Source: Branchiostoma floridae (lineage: Eukaryota > Chordata > Leptocardii > Amphioxiformes > Branchiostomatidae). Taken from it: a stretch of 64,000 bases of DNA. The notes beneath the pieces are model-generated. The model was not told where the DNA came from. It worked only from the letters and a program-made list of their open reading frames with translations, and searched no databases. Location of the stretch: assembly GCF_000003815.2 (NCBI RefSeq), contig NC_049979.1, positions 12,624,766 to 12,688,765 of the forward strand. Direction: 5' to 3'. How positions within the stretch are numbered: position 1 is the first letter of the stretch; each line of letters opens with the position of its first letter. The position numbers were made by a program, and so were the translations under genes. Of this stretch, positions 52,101 to 63,021 are shown one piece after another.

Positions 52101-55100
52101 GTTCGAGTGCACGTTGGAAATGATCAACAAGGTAAGGGCAAATAATGTAGTGCTTTCCTTTGTTGGTGTGGGTACTTCTGAAAAAAAAAGATCTGATTAA
52201 GCTGTGTTGCTTTTAAGGAAATTTCTACTCTGTCTTGTAGCTGCAAGCTTGAACAACATCCTTGTGTCTCTTCCTAACAGGACTTTGAAGAGTACCCTGA
52301 CCACAGGACCAACTTTTTCCTACTTCTACAAGCGGTTAATACCCATTGTTTCTCAGCCTTCCTGAACATTCCACCTGCCCAGTTCAAGCTGGTGCTGGAC
52401 TCCATCATCTGGGCATTTAAACACACCATGAGAAATGTTGCAGATACAGGTAGGGAGGACTCATCTCTTCTTTTTAATACTGACCTAGATGGATGAAATT
52501 TATCTAGAGGGTTGCTGCTTGAATTAATGAGCCCTTCTTACTTCGAATTCAGTAGTAGACACTACTTTATTTGTTTATGACTAATGGGGTTTTTCCTCTT
52601 GCAGGGTTGCATATCATGTACCAACTGCTACAGAATGTCTCTCAGGAGGAGAGTGCTGCCCAGTCCTTCTACCAGACTTACTACTTTGACATCCTGCAGC
52701 ACATCTTCTCAGTGGTAACAGACACTTCCCACACAGCAGGTATGTATACTCAGGGGAAAGTGATTGCCAATTAGTATGATATTAGTGAGATGAGAAACTC
52801 CATGCATATTAAGATGTCTATGTTAAGAAAATAAGAAATCACTTTGTAATGGGTTTGGTTACTGAATTGGATAAAGTTTTCCTTTTGGTCCTTGACATAT
52901 GGGAACAGGTACTGGGAATTCTTGAGTTTGAGGCATACTCCTGTAGGATATGTCATATGCTCCCTCTGTTGAAATTGTTGGCTGCACAGGTACAGCTTAT
53001 TTGATGTGATTTTAATGAGGAATTCAGGCATGATAAGTAACAGCTTCTGTCTACAACACATCATTCAGGCCTTGTGTTTGTCCACCTCTTGTTGGGCACT
53101 GATGTACACAGGACATTTTGATTTTGAGGTATAATGAACTGAATTGAAAGGACTTTTCAATGATTGCTGTCCTGTTGCTAAAGATTCAGGCAGTGCAGTG
53201 CATTTCCTTCTTCAAGTTCCACAAAACTTTTATTTGCTTTTCCAGTTGGATGGTGGATATGTGATAAGATTCCTGTGACGTTTCAAGTATAAGATACATC
53301 AGGAACACTAATTTCCCTTGAACAAAGAATGAACAAAGTAGGAATGCATTTTGCAGTATCTTTTCTCAAGCTCAACTTTTCTTCTGACTTTTCTTTCGTG
53401 GTAGTGACTGTTGATGAATGTTGCTTGACAGGATATTGCATCACTCTTGTTATGATTGCATGGCTATAGTTGTATGAGTGTCGTCGTCCGTTCTTGCTTG
53501 TGTGACTGGCTGTTTGCATGGCACAAGTGTACCTTTTCCCTTGAAGTCAAAGAGACACATTTTGAGGCATTGGGTTTCTCATAGCTAACATATTTACCAA
53601 CATATTTGTTAGAGGGTATGTTAGGCTGGAAATACACTTTTTCTCTTCATGTATAATGTGTGGCAAAAAAGCTTTATTTACAATTTTTATTTCAAAATTT
53701 AGTTGTGATGTCAACTTCTACTCTGATGTATCTCAAAATTGCTTACATCACACGAGCCTCACTCTTTTTATACACAAAATTGTGAGTTTCAAAGTTGTTT
53801 ACCCCCAAATTCAGTTTTCACTTACCTGAGTAACAGTTGGTGGGTAATTCAAGCCTTGCCATGCATCGCATGTTTGTTGGCTTTAGACATATATATCTAA
53901 TACATTACATGTTTGTGTGAACATTGGCTCTCAAACAGGTTCCCTGTGAGTTGCTGTCTAAGAATTCTATAACTTTTCCACATTGAAAAGTGACATTTAC
54001 ATTGTTACTTCATCACATCAGATTTTTCACTGTGACGTTGCTTTACTGAAGCATGATGAAGCTCTTTAAAGTTGGTAAAAAGTGATTTGGCCTGTTTCTG
54101 ATATCTGAATGTAAGTCTGGTGCCCCCAATAATACAGCTGGAAGAAGGGACAAAAGAAAATTCCAAACAAAGGTTTAGTGTTTCTCCATCCTGTGATTTT
54201 TTGTGAAGAAGGAGGTTTGAGATTTTTAAAAAGGAGGTTTGAGATTTTTATGTTTTTCTTTCTTCATGATTGTCGTATAAATCAGGAATGTAATTATGCT
54301 AAAAATGCATAATTTTTTAGAATGTATTTGTATTGTTGAAATGCAAGAATTAATTGATGCTTTTAGTCTTTTAGTCTAAATTCAATTTTCTTATCGGGTG
54401 TTTAAATTTAGATGTCCTGGTAAGATATACTTACAGAAAAGATGACTTAATAGACGATTGTTGATTTGCAAATTTTTGGAGGATAAAAATGACAATATAT
54501 TAAATCTACACTGAATCAGATGTGTGATGACTTATTGACAACTTGTTTTAGTGTCTACTCCATGTTACCAAGCAGAACAACCGACCCTCGACGCAGAGCT
54601 GGGGCCTCCAGTAGATCTTGTCTATAGAAAGCTACCCGAGCCTGCTTAGACACTTTGGAGAAAATGGACTTTAAAATGGACCTAGGGTCTTAAAACAGCA
54701 CAGTTTAAAATCAAACTGAAAGAACTTGCTACTGAAACTGCATGCTGCTGAAATAGAAGGCATGCAAGTAGGCAGGGGTATTTCCATAGGCAAGGTCAGA
54801 TCGTGAAGTGTTCCGTCTTGAGTGGCAGCATTCTGTGCAGAGGTAGTGAAGGTGACATTGCCACTTTGTGTACAAATGTTGGATGGATGGATGGATGGAT
54901 GAATGAATGCAATTGTTTGCTCAGAGTCTATGGTTCCTGTGGTTGGATGAGGTGGAGCTCATTGTGTGTTGCATTAACCATTGCCTGCGCTGACAAAGCA
55001 GAAGATGTGTGTTCAACATGTGCTTGCTGAAAGAAAGTCTGAGAGTATATGACATAGCACCTGTAATGATGAGGGGTGTTGGGAGACAGGTTGACTTTTA

Positions 55101-56377
55101 GTTCCAGACTAGGTAGAGATAGGTAATGCACTGGCTGTTCCTTACATTGAGTTTTACAATTCTTACCTGGGCCTGTATTAGAGGGATTTTGATTGATTTT
55201 CCTTGTGTCTTACTATTACTGGTAAACAATTTTGAAAAATCAATAAAAGGACACTGTTTTCAAACTTCAAACAATTCAATGTACTAGTACCTAAACCTCA
55301 GGGTACCATCCTGGTCAGTCGATACTGACTGTTGAAGCATAGTAAAACTAACCAGGATGGTACCCAGGCTTCACAAACCTACATCCTACATATGGCTCTT
55401 GCTTGCTAAAAGTTTGTGTTGGTTTGTCTTTGCTCATCCTGACATTTTCTTCCCATGTCTAGGGCTGACCATGCATGCCACCATCCTCGCCAACATGTTT
55501 AGCCTAGTGGAGCAAGGGAAGGTTCTGGTACCTCTCAAGGCCGAGACCCAAGCTTCAGAGAACGTGGTATGGCCATCCGTTTTTGTTGTGTTATCATCTA
55601 GATCTTACCAATGCTGGGTTGATGCTTTTGTTAGATCGAAATGTATTGCAAAGTCTACTTTCAAATTGTACCATTGCTAATATTTGACTCTCTTTTTCTT
55701 ACAATTAGACTATTCTCTGTTCCTTGTCCTTTTCAGACTACTACACAGGCTTTTACCGCCAACTTGCTGATTCAAGCATTCCCACATCTGCAAACGTAGG
55801 TTTTCAATGTATATGTTTTTGAATCGCTGACAGGTTTTATATTAGGATGTCATTGAATATATATATTATAGTTGCTTTGGATGATACGATCATCCATATG
55901 GCTAATGCACCCTTGTGATTGATTTGTAAATTTAAATAAGATAACCTTTACATTGTAAGTAACCATCAGGATTTTTTTCCCCAAGGGCACAAATCAAGGT
56001 GTTTGTAACTGGCCTCTTCAGTCTGAATCAAGATATCCCACAGTTCAAGGAACATCTCAGAGATTTCCTTGTTCAAATCAAGGCAAGTGGCTGTTTACAG
56101 AATAAAATCTAACATCATTGGCTCCTCAATAGGACGTATTGTGAATTTGGTACTATTTGCTAAGCATTTATTCCTTTTCCTTCATCATTGTGAGTTTTAG
56201 TGACATAACCTGGTCAATTTTGTACTGCAGGAGTTTGCAGGTGAAGACCTGTCTGACTTGTACCTGGAGGAGCGAGAGTCCTCCCTTAAAACTGCAGAGG
56301 AGGAGAAGCGCAAGGTTCAGCTGTCTGTGCCTGGCATCATCAACCCTCATGACATGCCAGAGGAGATGCAGGACTGA
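43160..56377 (+). CDS. XPO1: Exportin-1 (CRM1), complete, 29 coding exons
   Basis: Known role: Ran-GTP-dependent nuclear export receptor for leucine-rich NES cargo. Exons: 43160-43288, 43790-43891, 44237-44309, 44433-44494, 44658-44702, 44824-44939, 45439-45504, 45739-45787, 45958-46077, 46353-46407, 47101-47174, 47579-47737, 48171-48368, 48929-49067, 49356-49459, 49582-49659, 49796-49952, 50134-50213, 50502-50585, 50795-50929, 51159-51263, 51544-51622, 51830-52131, 52281-52449, 52605-52739, 55463-55566, 55737-55795, 55986-56082, 56231-56377. All junctions keep phase and give 1073 residues (human 1071). The CRIME domain contains [17 protein letters not shown]. The NES-groove region has [20 protein letters not shown] and [20 protein letters not shown]; its Cys (codon 49811-49813, about residue 529) corresponds to human Cys528, the leptomycin B target. 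The C-terminal end, [16 protein letters not shown], matches the family. The intron at 56083 starts with GC. Confidence 0.97.
43380..43571. mobile_element. Foldback element in XPO1 intron 1
   Basis: The left arm starts TAGCCTCTACAATGCTCCCC and passes through GACAGAAAACACACCAGAGG; its complement ends at 43571 (GAGCC, then TAGAGGCTA). Arms are about 85 bp with a loop of about 25 bp. The block ACACACCAGAGGAGTT pairs almost perfectly. Similar single arms are seen near 30788 and 41290-41520. There are no coding sequences. Confidence 0.8.
46466..46912. repeat. 78-bp exact direct repeat flanking an N gap
   Basis: 46466-46543 and 46835-46912 are identical over 78 bp, from TGTTCCGTGTAAGCTC to TATAATTTAGAA. 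The intervening sequence is 16 bases plus 275 N. It lies wholly in the XPO1 intron between exons 46353-46407 and 47101-47174, so the coding sequence is not affected. Confidence 0.95.
46560..46834. other. Assembly gap, 275 N
   Basis: A run of 275 N within an XPO1 intron. The size is presumably estimated from read pairs rather than a default. Confidence 0.99.
48099..48170 (+). other. XPO1: Possible alternative 5' extension of XPO1 exon 13 (24 codons, in frame)
   Basis: A strong upstream acceptor (TTTTTCCACAG, ending at 48098) precedes 72 nt that are open in the exon's frame and run straight into exon 48171-48368. The proximal acceptor (TTGTTGCAG, ending at 48170) gives the conserved junction found in human XPO1. 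Using the distal acceptor would insert 24 residues beginning [12 protein letters not shown], after residue 350. Confidence 0.4.
50295..50490. mobile_element. Probable MITE-like repeat ending in GGTTTTACTGTA
   Basis: An intronic block in XPO1 has repeated GGTGACC / TGGCC words and a right end GGTTTTACTGTA (50479-50490). ACTGTAAAACC-type ends are typical of small invertebrate MITEs. The left border is approximate and I could not establish a clean terminal repeat. Confidence 0.4.
54881..54909. repeat. (GGAT)n microsatellite
   Basis: About five to six GGAT/GAAT units occur in the large XPO1 intron. Confidence 0.9.
55301..55365. repeat. Perfect 15-bp hairpin GGGTACCATCCTGGT / complement
   Basis: The left arm at 55301-55315 and right arm at 55351-55365 are exact complements with a 35-nt loop. 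It lies 100 bp upstream of XPO1 exon 55463-55566. Confidence 0.85.
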
Positions 56378-58125
56378 TGTGGTTGCAAGAGCTTTTGAAA
56401 CTGTGACATTCTCAACTCAGAGCTACCATTCTGTGATTTCCACTTTGTACACATCAAGTTGTTACACTAATGTCAAGCAGCATTAGCATGTTGCAAGGTA
56501 TAGAATTGATCCAGCCAGTTGCAACAGCAATTTAAGGCAAGCTTTGACCTAATAGTCTTTCCCTAATGCCTTACTATCACTGTATCAATGTTGTAATGTA
56601 GAATCTGCCTTAGCAGCAAAATAGGTCAAGTGAGTTAACCCACTCAGGAGACTTGTGATCTTTGAGGCATTTAATCAGGATACTATTTTGATGAAAAGCT
56701 CTTCCTATCTCCTTTGTAATGATAGTACCAATAAGAGATTGATAAAGTTGTTGTATGCATATATTATACACTCTGACCAATTCACATTGAGCTGCCTTTG
56801 AAAAAGGTTTGTTAAGGACGTGCCAGTGGTGTATGGAACCAAAGCTTCAGGTAAGGGTAGGGAAAGGAAGGCAGCTACACAGTCAACCATTTCCTTTTCA
56901 ATGAAGATACCTTCCTAAGCAGGAAATGATAATTCTTGAGATGGAGGATTTGGTGGGTAAGAAATCGTAATTGTACATGTATTATATTTCCTATATCCTA
57001 TAGCTATAGAGAATATTTACGTGGAACTAAAGTGTTGGCAATAATGCAGTAGAGTTTGTATATACATGTACCAGTAGGTTTGTTCTGGTGAGCCTATGGC
57101 AGCTATGCTTGAACATGTCTCGCTGCCAACCCAGTCAGATAATGTGCAAGGCTTTGCGAGGTTGGAATGAGTGGTATTTTGTTTTCATCAAGTGCACCAT
57201 AAGCGAGTGAGAAGGGTGTTTCAAGGATGAATGGGAACAAGTGTTAAACTGCAGGAGAAAAAGGTTGACATGCATTGTAAAATGAAGTCAAAGCATGAGG
57301 AATGATGAAGGCTTGGCTAATATGTATGTACGAATGCTGAATGTATGTTACCTTATCTTAAGACATGTGACACTAGTGACAACAATTATGAGACCATGTC
57401 TTGTACATGTAAATTTTGCTATTTGTAAAGTGTTATTTTTCTATCTACATTTTTGTTAAGTACTGTTTATCACATTTCTAGCAGAGTTGTTAGCAATAGT
57501 CATCAGTTTTGTCTTGGAAGGAAACAAACACAGAAATCTCACCTGTTCATTTATTGGAAGCAACTGTTTGTATTAATACATCAATGTTATTTGTTACACA
57601 TTTTGTATTAACATGTAATACTTTTTATTTACTGAGAGGGGCAGACAGCTGTCATCTTTAAAGATTAGTATAACAGTCTTTGCTATATTTTGTTATCGAG
57701 TTAAAACCATTCAATGTTTTCTAATATTCTGTCACTACTCTTGCTTTTGTATTCATATTAAAGCCATTTCTCTTAGCTTCAGCCTAGGCTTGACATGTAT
57801 AATGGTTCGCTTTTGTCATCATTTGGAAATTCCCCTTATTTGTAATGAAGTTAGCTTAAGTGTGTAGCTGTATTAATTGCATACCACTTTGCGCTCCTGT
57901 AACTTTTGCCAAAACTACAGTTCAACAAAGCTTTCCACATAGAAAATAGCCATCTGTACATTTCCTTGCTAATATGGAATGACTTGTGACTAGTTGAATG
58001 TATACGTACGTAATTGCTGAAATTCAGCACAGTGCATAAATTGGTGGCTCTCTTTTGCAGGGCTGTTGGTGTAATCTTTGTCAAACCAACATGTCAAATC
58101 AATAAAAGTCTGATGACGTTGAGCT
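56378..58125 (+). other. XPO1: XPO1 3' UTR (inferred), poly(A) signal AATAAA 58101-58106
   Basis: About 1.7 kb of AT-rich non-coding sequence follows the XPO1 stop. ATATTAAAG near 57760 and AATAAA at 58101-58106 are candidate signals. The second is followed by a GT-rich element (GATGACGTTGAGC, then TTTTTGG), the arrangement of a cleavage site near 58120. No other gene is seen here. Confidence 0.55.
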
Positions 58126-58684
58126 TTTTGGTCTTCATATTTCTTAGTGGTGCTAGCAATCGTTGCTGATGGTCCCAGTTATAGCTATCATCATTCTTGG
58201 AGCTTTAAACGTCAATCATGACTGGCATGAGAACGTGCAGTTTTGTTACCAGCATGCCCATGATTAAGGGTAAGACACCTTTGCTTGTGTTATGTTTGCA
58301 GCTGTACGACTGAAAGCTGATTTAAAGCATAGTGGACCCAACTCTCCATCTTTATGTCTACCTTGCAGCCCACCCCCAAAACGACCAGGAGCGCAAGGGA
58401 CTAGGTGGGTAGGTAGGACCCAAAATGAGAAGCATCTAGGGGGCAATGACTCAGGTTAGAAACATTTTTCCTAGAGAAATGCCTCTCCTTGTTTTTTCCA
58501 TGCCCTTTGATAAGATAAACAGTTCTTGTCATCATCACCATGCTGACTCTTAACACCCAGAGTAAAAGGTTCGTCTCCTGTGGGAATTGCTTCTCACAAA
58601 GACTGGAAAGACATCTACAGATCCACGACCTTATGCCAGACATCTGACCTTGTGCCTTCACTTGATGTTTACCTTTCCATGTAA
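58126..58684. other. Intergenic between XPO1 and the sorting nexin, no gene seen
   Basis: Unique-looking sequence with no gene or clear repeat, up to the point where the duplicated block begins. Confidence 0.5.
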
Positions 58685-59370
58685 CATATTATAAATGTCA
58701 TATGCAAATAATGCCCTTATTTGCATTAATCAGATTATGATCACCAATCCCCAAATAGTAGTAAATTCATAACACATTGTTCAAAGTATGAATATTTTAT
58801 CTCAGCAAAAGAGGTCATTGAACTTAATCTTTTTTTTTTGTTAGAAATGATTTAGTCTTGGCTACATCATTTTGGTGTAAGAGGTGACCTGGTGACATTC
58901 AAAAAGGTCAGATAGATGACATAGAAAGCATTGAATAATGGTAAATGTTTGTTTCAGCCATTTATGCTACAAGCGACCCTTGTTAGTTAGAAACAGCCAG
59001 AACACTTAAATTGCGTCACAAACTCGGCCATTTCTAGTCATAGATCTACATACCTAATATAACTGTGGCAGCCGTCTTACTCGTGGTAACGTTTATCAAA
59101 ACTAAATTTAGCGGCAGGCATAAGCCACCTTACACAGCCTTCAAGATCAGAGATAGTAGCGATCTGACAGGATATGTCTGAGGGGTATCTGGCTTCACCT
59201 GCCAAACAATCATTCTGGGAATCGAATTGTTACATGATGTTGTGGTGCATCTCTTACAGTGGTTGTGGAAAAATGAAGGAAGCAGTGAATTAAAAAAAAC
59301 TGGTGCTCCATATCAACTAGTTAAGGCAGGCCACATCAATTTGTTTAGATCTCAATGAGGATGAGTCTGT
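58685..59370. repeat. Copy 1 of a 686-bp direct duplication (left of gap)
   Basis: Starts CATATTATAAATGTCATATG and ends ATGAGGATGAGTCTGT. The same sequence, with a few percent differences and small indels, is at 59471-60157 on the other side of the N gap. No coding sequence is seen. Confidence 0.95.
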
Positions 59371-59470
59371 NNNNNNNNNNNNNNNNNNNNNNNNNNNNNN
59401 NNNNNNNNNNNNNNNNNNNNNNNNNNNNNNNNNNNNNNNNNNNNNNNNNNNNNNNNNNNNNNNNNNNNNN
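59371..59470. other. Assembly gap, 100 N
   Basis: A run of exactly 100 N placed between two near-identical copies of the same 686-bp sequence. Confidence 0.99.
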
Positions 59471-60157
59471 CATATTATAAATGTCATATGCAAATAATGC
59501 CCTTATTTGCATTAATCAGATTATGATCACCAATCCCCAAATAGTAGTAAATTCATAACACATTGTTCAAAGTATGAATATTTTATCTCAGCAAAAGAGG
59601 TCATTGAACTTAATCTTTTTTTTTTTTTGTTAGAAATGATTTAGTCTTGGCTACATCATTTTGGTGTAAGAGGTGACCTGGTGACATTCAAAAAGGTCAG
59701 ATAGATGACATAGAAAGCATTGAATAATGGTAAATGTTTGTTTCAGCCATTTATGCTACAAACGACCCTTGTTAGTTAGAAACAGCCAGAACACTTAAAA
59801 GCGTCACAAACACGTCCATTTCTAGTCATAGATCTACATACCTAATATAACTGTGGCAGCCGTCTTACTCGTGGTAACGTTTATCAAAACTAAATTTAGC
59901 GGCAGGCATAAGCCACCTTACACAGCCTTCAAGATCAGAGACAGTAGCGATCTGACAGGATATGTCTGAGGGGTATCTGGCTTCACCTGCCAAACAATCA
60001 TTCTGGGAATCGAATTGTTACATGATGTTGTGGTGCATCTCTTACAGTGGTTGTGGAAAAATGAAGGAAGCAGTGAATAAAAAAAAACTGGTGCTCCATA
60101 TCAACTAGTTAAGGCAGGCCACATCATTTTTTTAGATCTCAATGAGGATGAGTCTGT
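59471..60157. repeat. Copy 2 of the 686-bp direct duplication (right of gap)
   Basis: Matches 58685-59370 from its first base. Differences include AGATAGTAG versus AGACAGTAG and the segment around AACTCGGCC versus AACACGTCC. This is the level expected between alleles of a highly polymorphic animal. Confidence 0.95.
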
Positions 60158-60225
60158 CCTGATTTCCATCCATGATTGATGTCTGATGATGTCCACTTTT
60201 GCTAACCCTCTCAATACGAAATTTG

Positions 60226-61226
60226 CAATATGAGGTTCATTTGCATAATTTAGATTAATCTATATTGCTGTCTTTCTCAAGTACAAATGTCAAAAGTACA
60301 CATGGAACCTAAAACCAAGGTCCGTCTAACGTTAGCTAAAACCGAGGATGTAATAACCTTTACGAAGGTAATGACTTTGACTTTGACTTTAGGTTATTGA
60401 ATATTGACCATGACACAAGTATAATGCAATACTGAAAGCGTTTACTTTTGCGACCTAGATCAGCGACTAAATTTATTTACGTCCTTATCGAGCGACTAAA
60501 TTTTGACGCCAGTAGACATGGTGGGTGGAGGATGGCTGTCCAACACCCCGAGGAGTGGGATCCTCTGAAGTACCGTGCTGGTCACATGGCTCTGTTTTGA
60601 TGTGTCGATTTCTTCCCACAATGCACGACGGTGTGCAACATACACACATCATCACGTGACGAGTGGAGTTGGGAAGAGGTGGCGCCATGATGGTGGGTGG
60701 GAGTCGTAGTTTTCTCGATTTTTTTGCGATTTCTGTGTGATGAATCCTTCCAATTTCTTACTTCAACTTTTCCTCAACACAGGACGGACTGGATGACAGC
60801 CCTGACTTGTTGGCTGAAGACGAAAACAAGGTACGTTGGAACGTCTTTTCCGAAGAGCATAGCGGGGAGGTCAAGGGCCACCGTGGCCTGCACCCCTGTG
60901 CAAACTTCCAGCATTTCAACGCGTCGGCTATGAAGGGGCGTTACCGAGGCCATAGGAGAAGCTTCACTAAAGAAAGTTGCATTTGATTCGAAAAGTTGAC
61001 TATAAGAGGAACTCCATAGACGACATATGCCGTAACTGTACTGTGTTGTTTCACCGAGAGGAAGTCGCCCCTCCCCACTTCCTGTTCATAGTGACATACC
61101 AGAAGATGAGCAAAGAGTTCTAGAAAACAGTGTTGTGTGTGTATGGTGTTTGGCGTTCCTTCAATCAGTCTCCAGTTTTCATTTCAAAATTTAGCAAAAA
61201 TGTTGCTTGAATATCTGGGATCAGGG
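60226..61226. repeat. Copy 1 of the about 1-kb block holding the sorting nexin promoter and exons 1-2
   Basis: This segment, from CAATATGA(G) to the words ATCTGGGATCAGG, recurs at 63022-64000. Copy 1 has extra bases, for example about 20 bp in the region of GACTAAATTTATTTACGTCC near 60466. The copies otherwise agree closely, including promoter motifs, ATGATG and exon 2. Confidence 0.95.
60613..60660 (+). promoter_or_regulatory. Sorting nexin promoter: ZNF143-type site and CACGTG E-box
   Basis: TTCCCACAATGCACGACG (60613-60630) fits the published ZNF143/STAF consensus YWCCCRNMATSCMYYRCR at 17 of 18 positions. TCACGTGAC (60652-60660) is a CLEAR-like E-box of the TFEB type, 27 nt before the ATG. 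Both recur in the second copy of this region (about 63391-63437). Consensus matching is from memory; binding is inferred. Confidence 0.5.
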
Positions 61227-62259
61227 GAGTATTTGGGATCACGGGAGTATATTTGGCATTATGCCTCACCTGCTGATTATGTCACCTGAGTATTTGTATA
61301 GGTTGGTCACCTGTTCTTTGTTAGCTGTCTCCACTGTGTGAACTGTGTTGTTTACCACCTAGCTCCTCTTGTCTAATGACTTTCTGTCCCACCTGTTTTT
61401 CCTGCTTGCGCTGTGAAGAGTGAAACCCCATCTTATGATGTAAGCTATCAATGTAACTCCATTAACTTTGTGATATTCCAGCTTTAAATTTTTAATGTCA
61501 CTTGTCTCATGTAATACTTCATAGTTCTTGGATATCTAATATGATCTTGGTACATTGGTGTAGCTATCTTTAATAAAAGTACAAAAACATAGCTGCCTGG
61601 CATTATGTGGGTTGTTGCATGAAAATGTACAATACATGAAAATCTAAAATGTAGGGTAAGGGTTTTTGTGCAGAGATATACAGGTTGTTCCAGTCTTCTG
61701 GCACTTGAATGTTATATAAATACCACTGGTTATTATCAATGGGAACTGCCTTGTACAAACTTCACATAGCATGTAGCAATAAGTCAGAAATCTACAAACG
61801 AATCTTCCAGATATGACTTCTTCCAAGAAAGTTCTTTTTTTTTTTAAATGTACATCATGTAGCACAATTATTTTGTAATCATGAAGTTTTAATTCAAAAT
61901 GAATGTTTTCACTCACCAATTTTTATCAACACATTTTACATGGAGGAAACCACAACCTCATGACTTCCTTGAATTTTTTTTAAAAAGAGGCCTGAGGACC
62001 TTAGCTTTGGTCTGCTGTGTAGTGTTCATGAAAGTAAAATGACACCTTCTAACTATGTTTAATAGTTTACATGTACGAATTTCTATGCAGGTAATTATAT
62101 GTTATTTTTGCAACATTGAAGCATATGTCAAAGTGTTTTTTTCTTGCTTTGTAGCCACGGACAGAGAGTGTGGATCTGACGAAAGATGACACCTTAAGCA
62201 TTGACATCTCAGATGCCCTGAGTGAGAGGGATCGGGTCAAATTTACTGTTCACACCAAG
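60687..62259 (+). CDS. SNX6: Sorting nexin SNX5/SNX6 (SNX32) family, 5' three exons, rest in or beyond gap
   Basis: Exons 60687-60692 (ATGATG), 60783-60830 and 62155-62259 are all phase 0 and give 53 residues. They begin MMDGLDDSPDLL, against MMEGLDDGPDFL in human SNX6, and continue SVDLTKDDTLSIDISDAL and SERDRVKFTVHTK, the start of the PX domain in SNX5/6/32. SNX5/6 are PX-BAR proteins that pair with SNX1/2 in the ESCPE-1/retromer-associated coat for endosome-to-Golgi sorting. The six-base first coding exon is inferred from the human protein start and a donor ATG|GTGGGT; it is the least certain part. The remaining PX and BAR exons must lie in the 563-N gap or beyond the window. SNX5 is the main alternative. 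Confidence 0.85.
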
Positions 62260-62458
62260 GTACGTGATCTCAAGACCTTTTCTATGGTTACATATAATTT
62301 GGAAATACCCAGGTGGATATTTTGCAAGGCTTTTGGCTCATGTAATTCAATGAAGTCTGAGAAAAGGAGCAAAGTGTAGGTGTGTAAAATAGATTATATA
62401 ACTTATAAGTCCAATTTTATGCGTAACATTGCTGACAAACCAGAATGACTCATAAAAA

Positions 62459-63021
62459 NNNNNNNNNNNNNNNNNNNNNNNNNNNNNNNNNNNNNNNNNN
62501 NNNNNNNNNNNNNNNNNNNNNNNNNNNNNNNNNNNNNNNNNNNNNNNNNNNNNNNNNNNNNNNNNNNNNNNNNNNNNNNNNNNNNNNNNNNNNNNNNNNN
62601 NNNNNNNNNNNNNNNNNNNNNNNNNNNNNNNNNNNNNNNNNNNNNNNNNNNNNNNNNNNNNNNNNNNNNNNNNNNNNNNNNNNNNNNNNNNNNNNNNNNN
62701 NNNNNNNNNNNNNNNNNNNNNNNNNNNNNNNNNNNNNNNNNNNNNNNNNNNNNNNNNNNNNNNNNNNNNNNNNNNNNNNNNNNNNNNNNNNNNNNNNNNN
62801 NNNNNNNNNNNNNNNNNNNNNNNNNNNNNNNNNNNNNNNNNNNNNNNNNNNNNNNNNNNNNNNNNNNNNNNNNNNNNNNNNNNNNNNNNNNNNNNNNNNN
62901 NNNNNNNNNNNNNNNNNNNNNNNNNNNNNNNNNNNNNNNNNNNNNNNNNNNNNNNNNNNNNNNNNNNNNNNNNNNNNNNNNNNNNNNNNNNNNNNNNNNN
63001 NNNNNNNNNNNNNNNNNNNNN
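62459..63021. other. Assembly gap, 563 N
   Basis: A run of 563 N after the third sorting nexin exon. The sequence resumes with a repeat of bases 60226 onward, not with the expected next exon. Confidence 0.99.

Larger units (their letters stand above)
52740..55462 (+). other. XPO1: Large XPO1 intron (2.7 kb), no gene seen
   Basis: By far the longest intron within the XPO1 coding region. It holds a (GGAT)n tract at 54881-54909, a 21-bp tandem duplication near 54207-54250 (GGAGGTTTGAGATTTTTA) and a perfect 15-bp hairpin at 55301-55365. No exon-like frames with family similarity were found. Confidence 0.6.

Noticed and set aside
60697-60933. 78-codon open frame present in both copies of the sorting nexin 5' region
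   Set aside because: It is in a different frame from the conserved exon. Its apparent conservation is explained by the duplication or allelic copy of the DNA.
61417-61441. 21-nt micro-exon (codes SETPSYD) between sorting nexin exons 2 and 3
   Set aside because: It is in frame and has a GTAAGC donor, but the acceptor (GCTGTGAAG) is poor and human SNX5/6 has no matching residues. Kept out of the gene model.
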